64,000 nt of DNA from Scylla paramamosain (GCF_035594125.1 NC_087151.1:22110069-22174068), one strand, 5' to 3'; counted from the first letter of the stretch, positions 12,040 through 24,240 are shown. Program-made: numbers and translations. The notes: generated from the sequence alone by a model not told the origin.

Positions 12040-14092
12040 TTCCTCACTCTTTTTCTCGACCTATACCCTCCAAACCTTTGTTTAACACAGCCTGTTCTCA
12101 TGCTGTATATAATTGAGAGGTGGCCCACAAAAAAGTACTTAAGCCTTCCAACACAATAATCTCATGAACTTTATATGTCTGCCCGGAACCATGCCAAGTC
12201 TGTTCTCTAAGTAGCCAAAACATCCTTCATTAAAAGAAAGTGTCAAAATCTTTCAAGATCTAACTCCTCTCGTTACTTCTGGCATCTGTCCAAAAACATC
12301 TCCAATAACTTTGCTTCTTTTTTTTATCTCCTTTATTTCAAACAAATGGCACCATTGTTATCACATCTATTTTTAAAACTGAACTCTTCGCTCAAACCTT
12401 TGCTATCCTGCCTCTCCTCCACCCTCTGACTACTTCTTTCAACCTATTAAAATTCTTTGTAATGAAATTTTCCATGCCCTCGTTGGCCTAAAACCTCGGA
12501 AGGCTTATGAACATGATGGGGTCCCTCTTCTTCTAAGAAACCGTGTCTCTGTGCTGGCACCTTGCCTAGTGCCTCTTTCAACTCTGCCTCTCAATATCTA
12601 CCTTTCCTTCTTGCTCGAAGTTTACCTACATTCAGCCTTTTCCTAAAAATGGTGGGCATTCTAATCCCTCAAAGTACCGTCCTATTGCTTTAATTTCCTA
12701 CCTATCTAAAGTTTTTAAATCTACCTTCAACAGGAAGATTATTAAACATATATCACTTGACAAACTTCTATCTAATCGCCAGTTTGGGTTCCGTCAAGGC
12801 CGCTCTACTGGTGATCTGGCTTTCCTTATTGAATCTCGGTCATCCTCTTTGAGAGATTTTGGTAAAACATTTGCTGTTGCCTTATACATATTATTTTCTT
12901 TTTTTAATAGAGTCTGGCCTAAAACTTTGATTTCCAAACTACCCACCTACAGCTTCTATTCTTCTCTCTGTATCTTCATCACAAGTTTCCTTTCTGACCG
13001 TTCTATTGCTCCTGTGGTAGACGGTCACTGTTCTTCTAAATCTATTAACAGAGGTGTTCCTAAGTGTACTGCCCTGTCACCCACTGTCATCCCATTACTC
13101 ATTAACGATCTTCTAAACCAAACATATTATCCTATCCAATCCAACGCTGATGATACCACCCTGCATTTTTCCACTTCTTTCTATAGACGTTCAACCCTTC
13201 CGGAAGTAAACAGTTCACGCAAGGATGCCTAACTTTCGATCTCTCTAAAATTTCTGATTAATTGTTTGCATTAATTGTTTAATGCCTTAAAAACTCAATT
13301 CCTCCACCAATCAACTCAACACAACCTTCCAGACAACTATCCTCTTTTGTATAAAGACAATCAATTGTTCATCTCTTCTACACTGAACATGTTTTTTTTT
13401 TTTTATAACCTAAACTAGAAACTTCAAAACTCATCTCCAGCTAAAAACGCTTCTTTGAAGTTAGGTGTTCTGAGACTTCTACGACAATTTTTCTCATCCC
13501 CCCAGCTGCTAAGCTGGGGGGGATGAGTCCTTATCCGTCCATGCATCAAAAATGCTTCACATGTTAGGGGGATTCCACTCATACGGCTATTTTAGACAGA
13601 GTAGAATCAAAAGATTTTCGTATCATCAACTCTCATCTAACTGACTGGCATCAGCTTCTTTCTCACCGACGCAATGTTAAATCTTTAGCTACCCTCTACC
13701 GCTATTTTCATGATAACTGCTCTTCTGATTTTGCTAACTACATGCCTCCCCTCCGCCTGCGGCCTCTCTGCACAAGACTTTCTTCTTTCTCTCACCACTA
13801 TTCTGTCCACCTCTCTAATGCAAGAGTTAACCAGTATTCTCAATCATTAATTCCTTTCTCTGGTAAAGTTTGGAACTCCATGCCTGATTATGTGTTTCCA
13901 CATTCCTATAAATTGAATTCCTTCAAGACACTTATCATTTAAGAGACATGCATTTTTGAGTGCCGCTTCGGAACCTGTTCAGGGATCATTGTCTCAGCGG
14001 GTTATTTATTTATTATTTTTATTTATTTTGTATATATTTTTTTTTGTTGGTGGGGGATTTCTGTTGCCCTTGGCCTGTGTCCCTACATAAAA
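12040..14092 (+). mobile_element. LINE copy 2, jockey/CR1-like; mirror partner of copy 7
   Basis: 5'-truncated decayed LINE on the plus strand. It begins inside the endonuclease-RT linker (CTCACTCTTTTTCTCGACC) exactly where the Polinton ends. RT remnants run from about 12480 to 13250; the catalytic box reads NADD (13143-13154) in place of YADD. The C-terminal part is at about 13560-13940, and the 3' end (CTTGGCCTGTGTCCCTACAT) at about 14070-14090. Copy 7 at 55.6-58.3 kb on the minus strand shares the Tyr-to-Asn change and the same small losses in RT. Stops and frameshifts make it non-functional. Confidence 0.87.
13493..13527. repeat. Fold-back hairpin in LINE copy 2, absent from its mirror
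   Basis: CTCATCCCCCCAGCT, then GCTA, then its reverse complement with one extra G. Copy 7 (about 56200) has only the single natural version. The fold-back therefore probably arose in the left arm after the large duplication. Confidence 0.85.
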
Positions 14093-17000
14093 ACGTGTTT
14101 TTAAGTTTCTTAGCTACCAAAACGCAAAAAAAAAAAAAAAAACGTAGCCTATATAAAGAAACGAAAAGACATCCATCATAAACTTGTAATATGAGTGTTT
14201 TTGATGTCCTAAGGTATCAGAAAGCTAAAACACGTTAATAGTACATTATACTGAGAAACAGACCAACATTACCAAAAACGTTTACTATGACTCTTATTCA
14301 CCATTTAAATACCAAAACGCTAAAATGCATATAAAGAGACCTATGTGAAAGAACAAAACTACATTATCAAAGTGCTTGCAAAGCACACTATATTGGAAAT
14401 GAAAACAACTTTACCAAAAACGAGGTTTTTGAGGTATCAAAACGCTAAAACGCAAGCACAACACTCTTTATGGAAAAACGGAAACACTTTATAAAAAAGT
14501 GTTTTTTTGAGTGTTTTTGAGCTTTTTACGTACCCAAACACACTTTCTGAAGAAACAAAACGACATTACCTAAAACATGTGTTTTGAGTTATTTTTATTT
14601 TATTTTATTAGGTAACGACACGTCAAAATAAATGCAAAGTAGACAGTATAAGGAAACTAAACGTTATTACCACAAAATGTCTCCGATGTGTGTTTTTAAG
14701 GTTCTTAGTTGCTGAAACACTAAAACACATGAATATTACTCTGTATTTTAGAAACAATATCTTTATCAAAAATGTGTATTATGAGTGTGATTCACCATGT
14801 TAAATACCAAAATGCCAAAATGCATACAAGTAACCCTTTTTGAAGAAACAGTGAAATATTTCCAAAAACGTGTGCTTTAAGTATTTTTCAGTTTCTCAGG
14901 TACCAAAATGCGGAAACACATGCAAAGTAGCCAATGTATGGAAATTAAATTATATAATCACAAAAGTGTGTTATCAGTGTTTTTGATGTTCTTATGTATC
15001 AGAACGCAAAACACGTGAATAGTGCTCTATATTGGGAGAGAGATTAATATTACCAAAAAAACGTGTATTATGAGTCTTATTCACCATGTTAGATACCAAA
15101 ACGCCAAAATGCATAAAAAAGAAATCTATATGAAGAACCTGAACTACTTTTTCAATTTGTTAGGTACTAAAACGGCAAAATGAATGCAAGCCACTCTTTA
15201 TTTGAAAATAAAATAACATTACCGAAAAACGTGGGTTTTGATGGTTTTCAACTGTTTACGTGCCGAAACGCTAAAACGCATTCAAAGAATAAGGCTCATT
15301 TATGGAGAAATCGAACAACTTCATTTTAAATGTATTTTTAGTGATTTTTGAGCTTGTTAGGTAACAAAACCCCAAAATGCAAGCAAAACACTCTCTATAC
15401 AATAATGAGATGGCAGGTCCAGAAACGTGTTATTTGCGTGTTTTTGAGCATATCAGCCACGAAAACACTAAAAAGCATGGAAAACACGCGATATAAGAAA
15501 ATTAAAGAATATTACCAAAATCGTGTATTTTTACAATTATTAAGCTTGTAACATACCAAAACTCTAAAATGGAAGCAAAAATACACTTCCTGGTGAAAAA
15601 GAACATACAAAAAACGGATGTTTTGAGTCTGTTTGAGTTTATCAAAACGACAAAACACATATAAATATGCTAATATGTGGATACAATGATAGTATTACAA
15701 ACGCATTTGACAAGTGTTTTTAAGGTTCACTGGTGCTGAAACGCTAAAACATGTTAATATTACTTTATGTTTAGTAACAGAATGTAATTAACAAAAATAT
15801 GCATTATGAGTCTTATTTACCGTGTTTGGCACCAAAACGACAAAAATGCATAAAAAGAAACCTATATCAAGAAACAGAACTACCAATACCAATAATCTGT
15901 ATTATGAATGTTAGGTACCAAAACGCTAAAGTGCATACAAAGCACACAAAGTTAGAAAAGAAAACATCACCAGAAAAGTGTCTTTTTAGTGTTTTCAAAC
16001 TAGCTACGTACCAAAACACTAAAATGCACGCAAAACAAAAAGATAAAAAAATAAAATAAATAAATAATAAATAAATAAATAAATAAATAAATAAAATGGA
16101 TCAAACAGAACAACTTCATCAAAACAGTGTATTTTAAGTGTTTTTTTCTCGTCTTGTTAGATACCAAACCTACAAAATGCATGGAAAGCATCCTATATCG
16201 GGTAATGAAACAACATTACCAGAAACCTGTCATTTTCTTGTTTTGAGCATACAAGGCACCAAAAACCTAAAAGCATGGAAAACATCTCATTTGGGAAAAC
16301 TAAACATTACTAACAAATCATATATTTTAAATATTTTTGAGCCTCTTACGTACCAAAACTCTAAAATACATGTAAAACACCATTTCTGGAGGAGCAGAAA
16401 AATATTACCAAAAAACTTGTGTTTAGGGTGTTTTCGAGTTTATTACCAAAACTAAAATCAAAATCGTACCAAAACCGCAAATCAAATGGAAATTAGCTGA
16501 TATGGGAAAATAAAACAATATTTTTAAGGTTCTTAGGTGCTGAAATGCTAAAACTTATGAATATTTTCATATTGAGAAACATAACCATTTCCAAAAATGT
16601 ATATTTTACATGTTTTTCAGTTTATTAGGTACAAAATCGCAAATTAGCCAATATAAAGAAAAGAAAGAAATTGTATAATCAGAAACATTTGTTATGATTG
16701 TTTTTGATGTTCTTAGGTATCAGAACGCTAAAGCACATGAATAACTCTATACTGACGAACAAAACAACAATAATTACTATTTTAGGTACCAAAAAGCTAA
16801 AATGCATAAAAAAAATATATATATATAAAAAAAAAAAACTCTATGAAGAAACAGAACTACATTACTAAAATACCTGTATAATGAATGATTATTTTTTTTT
16901 ATTTGTTAGGTGCCAAAACGGCAAAGTGCATTCAAAGCACACTATATTGAAAAATAACACATTACCAAAAAGTTATTTTTGAGTGTTTTCATCTTCCTAC

Positions 17001-17905
17001 GTACCAAAAACGCTAAAACGCATGCTAAACGTCCTTTTAGGAGAAACTGAACAACTTCACCAAAAAAGTGTATTTTTAGTTTATTTGCGCCTGTTAATTA
17101 CCAAAATGACGAAATGCATGGAAAGCACCCAATATGGGGATATGAAATTACATTATCAGAAACGTGTCATTTGCGTTTTTTTTTTAAAGCATATTAGGCA
17201 TAAAAACGCTAAAAACAAAGGAAAAAAAAAACCCTGTATTGGAAAACTAAAATAATGTTATCAAAATTGTGTCTTTTACTTTTTTTAAGCTTTTTATGTA
17301 CCAAAACTCTAAAATATATGGAACATTACCCAAAACGTGTCTTCGATGTTTTTCAGTTTCTTAGGTACTAAAACGGCAAAACACATACAAATTAGAAAAT
17401 ATAACGAAACTAAACCACAAACCTTATGAGTCTTTTTAAGATTCTTAGGTGCAGACACGCTAAAACATATGAATATTAATCTATGTTAGGTAACAGAATA
17501 TCATTAACAAAAAACGTGTATTATGAGTATGATTCACCATATTAGTTACCAAAATGCAAATTACATACAAAGAACACATTCTGGAATAAGAGAATATTTC
17601 CAAAAATTTGTGTTTTAAGTGTTTTTTTTTTCAGTTTGTTTGGTGCCAAAACGACAAAATACGTGGAAATTAGCCAATACAGGAAAACGAAACGATATAA
17701 TCACAAAAGTGTGTTATGAGTGTTTTTGAAGTTCCTAAGTATGAAAACGCTAAAACACGTGAATAGTACTCTAAATTGAGAAACAGAACACCATTACCAA
17801 AAAAAGGGTATTATGAGACTTTCACAATGTTAAGTACCAAAACGCCAAAATGCATACAAAGAAACCTGTATTTTTATTTTTTTATTTAATTAATTAATAA
17901 ATTTT
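14093..17905 (+). repeat. Satellite array, plus orientation, long higher-order period
   Basis: About 40 diverged 96-bp monomers. A distinctive monomer (GCTGAAACGCTAAAACATAT type, followed by ATGAATATT) recurs near 14711, 15733, 16533 and 17450, spacings of about 1020, 800 and 920 bp. This implies a higher-order unit of roughly 8-10 monomers. A (TAAA)n-type stretch lies at 16044-16097. The part at 15.17-16.46 kb recurs inverted at 5.2-6.6 kb. The right arm lacks about 15.95-17.65 kb. No gene is seen. Confidence 0.88.
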
Positions 17906-19573
17906 TTTTATGTAGGAGAAACACTGGCCGAGGGCAACAAAAATCCAATAAAAAAAAAAAAGCCCACTGAGATGACAGTCACAAAAAAAGGGTCTAGAGC
18001 AGTAGTCAAAAACTGAAGGATAAGTGTCCTCAACCTCACCCTTGAAGGAATTCGTCATAGGAAGATGGAAATGTAGAAGCAGGCAGGGAGTTCCAGAATT
18101 TACCAGAGAAAGGGATGAATGACTGAGATTGCTGGTTAACTCTTGCATTAGAGAGATGGACAGAATTGGGGTGGGAGAAAGAAGAAAGTCTTGTGCAGTG
18201 AGGCCGCGGGAGGAGAGGAGGCACGCAGTTAGCAAGATCAGAAGAGCAGTTAGCATGAAAATACCGGTAGAAGATAGTTAGAGATGCAACATTGCAGCGA
18301 TGAGAGAGAGGCTGAAGACAATCAGCTAGAGAAGAGGAGGTAATGAGACGAAAAGCTTTCGATTCCACCCTGTCTAGAAGAGCAGTATGAGTGGAACCCT
18401 CCCAGACATGTGAAGCATACTTCACACATGGATGGATAAGGCCCTTGTACAGAGTTAACAGCAGGGTGGGGGTGTTAGAAAAACTGGCGAAGACGTCTCA
18501 GAACACCTAACTTTATAGAAGCTGTTTTAGCTATAGATGAGGTGTGAGGTTTCCACTTCAGATTATAAGTAAAGGACAGACCGAGGATGCTCAGTGTAGA
18601 AAAGGGGAACAGTTGAGTGTCATTGAGGAAGAGGGGATAGTTGTCTAGAAGGTTGTGTCAAGTTCATAAATGTAGGAACTGGGTTTTTTGAGGCACAGAA
18701 CAATACCAAATTTGCTCTGCCCCAATCAGAGATTTTAGAAAGATCAAACGTCAGGCGTTCTGTGGCTTCCCTGCATGAAATGTTTACTTCTGAAGTCTAT
18801 GAAAAGAGGTGGAAAAGTGCAGGGTGTTATCATCAGCGTAGAAGTGAATAGGACAAGAAGTTTGGTCAAGAAGGTCAGTGATGAATAATAAGAAGAGAGT
18901 GGGTGACAGGAAAGTATCCTGAAGAACACCACTCTTAATAGATTTAGAAAAACAGCTTTGTGCCAGACTCTATCAAAAGCTTTTGATATATCTAAGGCAA
19001 CAGCAAAAGTTTCTTCCTGTTGAGGATAGATTTAAAATCTTTAGATAGGCATGACGGTAGTCTGAGGGATTAGAACGGTCACCCTTTTTAGGAACAGGTT
19101 GAATGTAGGCAAACTTCCAGCAAGAAGGAAAGGTAGATGTTGATAGACCGAGCTGAAAAAGTTTAAATAAGCAAGGTGCAAGCACGGAGGCACAGTTTCG
19201 GAGAACAATAGGAGGGACCCCATCAGGTCCATAAGCCTTCAGAGCATTTAGGCCAGCATGGAAAGCATCATTGCGAAGAATTTTAATAGGTAGCATGAAG
19301 TAGTCAGAGGGTGGAGGAGAGGGAGGAACAAGCCTTGAATCGTCCAAGGTAGAGTTTTTAGCAAAGGTTTAAGCGAAGAGTTCAGCTTTAGAGATAGATG
19401 TGATAGCAGTTGTGCCATCTGGTTGAAATAAAGGAGGGAAAGAAGAAGAAGTAAAGTTATTGGAGATATTTTTGCCTAGGTGCCAGAAGTCACAAGGGGA
19501 GTTAGATCTTAAAAAAAAAGATTTTGACACTTTCTGTTAATGAAGGAGTTTTTGGAAAGTTGGAGAACAGACT
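17906..19573 (-). mobile_element. LINE copy 3, jockey/CR1-like; mirror partner of copy 6
   Basis: Minus-strand LINE with its 3' end at about 17906 and truncated at 19573 just upstream (in coding sense) of the RT. The RT C-terminal part is at 18036-18425; the YADD box is encoded at 18829-18840, followed by Asn in place of the usual Thr. RT finger sequence lies at about 18973-19347 (YGPDGVPPIVLRNCASVLAP). About 130 bp between motif A and the VPQGS block is missing, and copy 6 (50.8-53.45 kb) has the same deletion. Non-functional. Confidence 0.88.
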
Positions 19574-19888
19574 TTGGGAAATGAAACGACATTACGAGAA
19601 ACGTGTCATTTGCTTTTTATTTTATTTTATTTGTTTAGCAAATTAGACACCAAAATGCTAAAAGGTATGGAAAAAACTCTATTTAGAAAACTGAAAAACT
19701 TTACCAAATTGTGTCTTTTGAGCTTATTTTTAGCTTCTTACATAAGAAATCTTTAAAAATACATACAAAACATCTTGTCTGGAGGAACAGAACAGCATTA
19801 CTAAAAACATGTGTTTTTTTTTTTTTTTATAGTTTATTAGGTACTAAAACACATGCAAATTATCTCAAACGCGTCATATGAGTGTTTT
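19574..19888 (+). repeat. Satellite, plus orientation
   Basis: About three monomers between LINE copy 3 and piggyBac. They match the reverse complement of about 50209-50525. A (TTTA)n variation lies at about 19617-19637. Confidence 0.88.
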
Positions 19889-19892
19889 TTAA

Positions 19893-19905
19893 CCCTAACT
19901 TGCCC
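19893..19905 (+). repeat. piggyBac left terminal inverted repeat
   Basis: CCCTAACTTGCCC directly after TTAA. It pairs with the right terminus, with two mismatches at positions 5 and 6. It begins CCCT, as piggyBac ends usually do. Confidence 0.93.
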
Positions 19906-19912
19906 AAGAGTT

Positions 19913-19940
19913 CTAAACAAAAGAGTCCTCTTTTGTTTAG
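19913..19940. repeat. 13-bp hairpin inside the left end of piggyBac
   Basis: CTAAACAAAAGAG, spacer TC, CTCTTTTGTTTAG: a perfect inverted repeat 8 bp inside the left terminal repeat. I see no equivalent at the right end. It may be a transposase or host-factor site, or another local fold-back. Confidence 0.9.
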
Positions 19941-20127
19941 CTTAATCCTACGGGATGTGTGCATGTTGTTTCATGCCCTGCGCCCATCAGGCTCTTTTGG
20001 TACTCTTTTGTGAAGCACGTGGTGTCATATGCTAGCACTAGGAGACGACTTCCCGCCAGTATCCAGTCCATCGTCGCTGGGGGTGGACGTGTGTTGACAC
20101 TGCTCCCTTCCCCACACTTTATGCAGG

Positions 20128-22553
20128 ATGGATGCTGTTCCAGGTAACTGATTTTGTACAAAAAAAAATACAGTAGATATCTGGATATATCAAACTTTTC
20201 ACTAAAGTATCTCTGAATACGTTTTACAGATATAAAAAAGTAATATATGACATTTAGTAAAGGTGACCAAATGGTCCCAGTGGGCACTCAGGTAGTTTTT
20301 GTCTATAGTAATGGTAACAAGCACAACAATCCTGATAATGAATAAAACTATCTGTTATAGTGCATGCTGGTAATACCATGTCACATATACCAAGTGTTTT
20401 ATTGATGAACAGAAAAACATGGGAAACTTATTATTGAGGAGGCTATATTTGACCGTTGCACTGATTTTATGATAACTTTCTTTCAGGACCTTCTGGATTA
20501 GTGATATCTCCAAAGCAAATGTACAAGAAGAGGCAGAAACGTTTGACCACTAAAGAGATCGAAGACACCCTCAACTGTAGTGATGCTGAAGACATAAGTG
20601 AATATGAAGGCAACGAAATGGATGACATCGATGACCCTGGAATATCAGGTAGTGGACGCATAACTTATAAAGTCTCTATTATAATTATATTATATTATAT
20701 AGTTATGATTAGTCTAAAATAATGAATAATACATAAATAAAATATTGGTTAAAAGTGTCTATCATAATTTACAGTTAGAAAGGTAAATAACTATATTATA
20801 AACAAACAGTAACAATAACAACATGAAAGCCTATTGAAAGATAAAATACTAATAGAAAAATAAATATTTTCTTATAGATACTGGCAGCACTACTGACGAA
20901 GGAGATGGTGAAGAAACAGTTGTTCTAGTTGTGGATGATGCAGAAATTATTCCAGCTCCTCAGTTTCCATCTCATCCTAAAAGAAAGAAACGCAGACGCA
21001 CCATTTGGAAACATGTCACTGAACAAAAAGAACCACCTTCAGTTCCTGTTTTTGATATTCCAGAGCAAACAGAGGACGAGGTGCTGTTGACACCTTTGCA
21101 ATACTTCAAGAGGTTCATGTCTGATGAATTCCTCAGTGAGATTGTTGAACAGAGCAACTTGTACGCTCTACAGCAAAATCCTAACAAGCCTCTGGGTCTT
21201 ACATGTGATGAGTTTGAACAATGGCTAGGATGTGCTTTCTTCATGTCAGTTAGCAAAATTCCTAATACACGTCTGCACTGGTCTACTTACACAATGACTG
21301 AGGCTGTATCATGTGTTATGAGTAGAAATAGGTGGGAAGAAATCAAATCCCATTTGCATTTTGTGGATAACAGCAACACTGACACCACTGACAAGTTATG
21401 CAAGGTGAGGATGTTGATAGACCACCTGAGACAGGAGTTTAGAAAAGTTCCTATGACTGAGCATCTAAGTGTAGACGAGCAAATTGTTCCCTTCAAGGGA
21501 GTATCAAGCTTGAAACAGTACAATCCAAAGAAACCCTCTAAATGGGGATATAAAATATTTGTCCTAGCAGATGACAAAGGTTATGTTTATGACTTCAGGC
21601 CTTATACAGGTAAAATTTGCCCTGTAAGCACCAGTGATGTGCCTGACCTTGGGCCAAGTGCTAATTCGGTTTTACACTTGGCAGAAGTGATACCTCATCA
21701 CAAGAACCATAAATTATATTTTGACAATTGGTTCAACTCTCTTCCTTTAGTAGAGTACTTAGCGACTAAAGGGATTTGGTGCTGTGGCACAGTTCAGAGT
21801 AGGAGACTTCCAGATTTGTCATTCCAGTCTGATAAGCAACTAGCCTCCAAGGGTAGAGGTAGTTACGATGAATGGATGACAACGAGTGACAGTGGTGTTA
21901 CTACATATGCAGTCAAATGGTATGACAACAAAGCAGTGTGCCTAAGTTCAACATTTGCTACTTCTCAACCACAACAGACTTGTGTGAGATATGACAGGAA
22001 GAGAAAGGAAGAAGTTGAAGTCCCTAGACCTAATATTGTCAAATTGTACAATGAGCACATGGGGGGTGTGGATCTTCAAGACCAACTCCTGGCGTACTAT
22101 AGAATGTCTTTTCGTTCTAGGAAATACTACTTGAGGCTTGTTTTTCATCTTTTTGACATGGCAGTAGTCAATAGTTGGCTACTTTACAGGCGCTCAGCTG
22201 TCTCACTAGAAATTCCTGAGAAGAAGCAATATGCCCTCTGTGATTTCAAACTAAAACTAGCTTTCTCACTCACAGCTAGTGGAAAGGATTTGAGAAAGAA
22301 AAGAGGGAGGCCATCAACTGATGCTGTAAAGGTAAACTTTGAGAAAAAGAAGAAATGTGGCAGAGCAACTAAACCCATTCCTGAAGATGACATCCGCAAG
22401 GATGGAATAGGACACTTCCCTGCTTTCTCAGCAAACCGTACAACATGCAAACTCCCAGGGTGCAAAAGCAAAGTGCGTATGTATTGCCTAAAATGTAATG
22501 TGTACTTGTGCTGTGATCAGAAGAAAAACTGCTTCCTGGACTTTCACCAGTAG
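20128..22553 (+). CDS. piggyBac transposase, three-exon model, apparently intact
   Basis: Transposase that would cut and paste the element at TTAA, acting in the nucleus. Proposed exons: 20128-20143 (MDAVP), 20487-20648 and 20878-22553. Both introns have GT-AG ends (CAG/GTAACT; TTTCAG; CAG/GTAGTG; TTATAG), and the joined length of 1854 nt gives 617 residues plus stop without interruption. The last exon alone codes for 540 residues from Val78. The catalytic Asp triad is SVDEQ (D259), YFDNWF (D342) and GGVDLQDQ (D458), spaced as in known piggyBac enzymes. A basic run PKRKKRRR (about 93-100) may be a nuclear signal. The C-terminus (583-611) is a Cys-rich zinc-binding domain with at least seven Cys. 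Family members average about 600 residues. Exons 1 and 2 are inferred from splice sites. Confidence 0.9.
20259..20288 (+). repeat. piggyBac subterminal inverted repeat, left copy
   Basis: Thirty bases beginning AAAGGTGACCAA and ending GGGCACT, inside intron 1. The reverse complement recurs at 22744-22773 with 26 of 30 matches. Subterminal repeats of piggyBac ends are known transposase contact sites. Confidence 0.85.
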
Positions 22554-22743
22554 GAATAGAAAACAATGTGAGATAAAGGGAAACATTGTGTTACAAAAAT
22601 GAAATCAAATGTATTTTATGTTTTTTGGAGCTCTATGTTATGTTTTGAACAGTATCAAGATATGGAATAATTTATTGTTTGTGTAGAACATAGAAAATAC
22701 CTTACAGAAAAATTATTTTTTGTTTTTGCATTTAAAGTGCTCA

Positions 22744-22773
22744 AGTGCCCAATGGACCCAATTGGTCACCTTT
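22744..22773 (-). repeat. piggyBac subterminal inverted repeat, right copy
   Basis: Right partner of 20259-20288, lying 118 bp inside the right terminal repeat and downstream of the transposase stop. The left partner lies about 350 bp from its own end, so the two ends are asymmetric, as is usual for piggyBac. Confidence 0.85.
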
Positions 22774-22890
22774 TGGTTAAATGCCCACAAACATTTAAAT
22801 TTAACAATTTTTGTAATAAATAATTTCTTCTGCATGTTTTTATTTTATTTATGTCCTTAAATAATTTTTCTTTTGTGTTGTTAATAATTC

Positions 22891-22903
22891 GGGCAAGAAA
22901 GGG
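22891..22903 (-). repeat. piggyBac right terminal inverted repeat
   Basis: GGGCAAGAAAGGG directly before TTAA 22904-22907. Confidence 0.93.
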
Positions 22904-22907
22904 TTAA

Positions 22908-24240
22908 GGCTCTTAGATGTTGAAACGCTAAAGCATATGAATATTAATCAAGATTGAGGAAGAGAACATCATTACTAAAAACTTGTATTTTGAATGTTAT
23001 TCATCATGTTAGGTCATAAATCATCAAAATGCATACAAAAAAACATTTCTGAAAAAAAAAAAAAAAACGTATTTCCAAAAATGTGTGTTTTAAGTGTTTT
23101 TCAGTTTGTTAAGTACCAAAAACACGTGAATAGTACTCTATATTAAGAAAGAGAACAATATTTTTCACCATGTTAGGTATCAAAACGTCAAAATGCATGC
23201 AAAAAAAAAAAAAAAACTGAACTACATTATCAAAAAACTGTATAATCAATGTTTTTTTTTTTTATATTGTTAGATACCAAAACGCCAAAGTGCGTGAAAA
23301 GTACAATATATTGGAAAAGAAAACAACTTTACCAAAAACGTTTCTTTTAAGTGTTTTCGGATTTTTACAAACCAAAACTCTAAAACGCATGCTAAACACC
23401 CTTTTTGGAGAAACAGAACAACTTTACCAAAAAGTATATTTTGAGCGTTTTGAGCTAGTTAGTTATTTAAGCCCCAAATGCATGCAAAGCATCCTATATG
23501 GGATATCGTAACAATATTACCAGAAACGTGTTATTTGCCTGTTTCTAAACATATTAAGCACCTAAACGCTAAAAAGCATGGAAAACACCCTAAAATGGAC
23601 AACTAAACAATGTTATCAAAATTGTGTCTTTCCAGTGTTTATGAGCTTTTTAGGTACGAAAACTCTAATATGCATCCAAAACACCCATTTTCGAGGAACA
23701 GAAAAACATTATCAAAAAGGTGTGCTTTTGAGTTTATTAGGTACGCCAAAACACATGCAAATTAGCCAATATTGGGAAACTAAATGATATTGTCAAAGAC
23801 GTGTCTTATGAGTGTTTTTGAGGTTCTTAGGTGTTAAAACACTACAATATATGAATAATACACAAAGTTGAGTAACAGAATATCATTAATAAAAATGTGT
23901 ATTATGAAAGTGATACACCATTTTAGGTACAAAATCTTAAATTTTTGGAGAAACAAAAAAACGTTTGTTTTATTTTATTTATTTTTTTTTCAAGTTTATA
24001 AGTACTAAAAGGCCAAAAAAACATGCAAAGTAGCCAATATAGGGATACCAAAAGATATAATCACAACCGTGTATTATGACTGTTTTCGATTTTGTTAGAT
24101 ATCAGAACTCTAAAACACGTGAATAATAAATACTCTATACTGACAAACAAAACAACTTTATGAAAAAAAAAAAAAAACGTGTATTATGAGTCTTATTATT
24201 GTACGTTAGGTACAAAAACGATGAAATGCATAAAAAGAAA
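22908..24240 (+). repeat. Satellite array, plus orientation
   Basis: Continuation of the long-period satellite beyond piggyBac. The marker monomer is near 22920 and 23835 (about 915 bp apart). It mirrors about 48790-50208 of the right arm. Open frames here are the satellite's own 32-codon pattern; no gene is seen. Confidence 0.88.

Larger units (their letters stand above)
19889..22907 (+). mobile_element. Complete piggyBac transposon with TTAA target duplication
   Basis: Bounded by TTAA at 19889-19892 and TTAA at 22904-22907, the target site specific to piggyBac. Just inside are 13-bp terminal inverted repeats, CCCTAACTTGCCC (19893-19905) and GGGCAAGAAAGGG (22891-22903), with two mismatches. 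Thirty-base subterminal inverted repeats occur at 20259-20288 and 22744-22773. It encodes one apparently intact transposase. The right arm of the big palindrome has the same flanking satellite with a single TTAA (50209-50212), a natural empty site, so insertion followed the duplication. Total length is 3019 bp including both TTAA. Confidence 0.95.

Noticed and set aside
16138..16455. Open frames of 60-120 codons throughout the satellite (for example 105 codons here)
   Set aside because: They follow the satellite's own 32-codon period and recur in every array. Reported as a pattern in the findings, not annotated as genes.
14093..17905. Telomeric TTAGG repeats
   Set aside because: TTAGG occurs once per monomer in TTAGGTACC and is never tandem, so it is not the arthropod telomere repeat.
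20501..20722. Second exon of piggyBac as a separate small gene
   Set aside because: It is flanked by TTTCAG and CAG/GTAGTG, and its frame continues in phase into the transposase exon.
22184..22566. Minus-strand open frames across the piggyBac C-terminus
   Set aside because: Shadows of the transposase reading frame, with no domain content.
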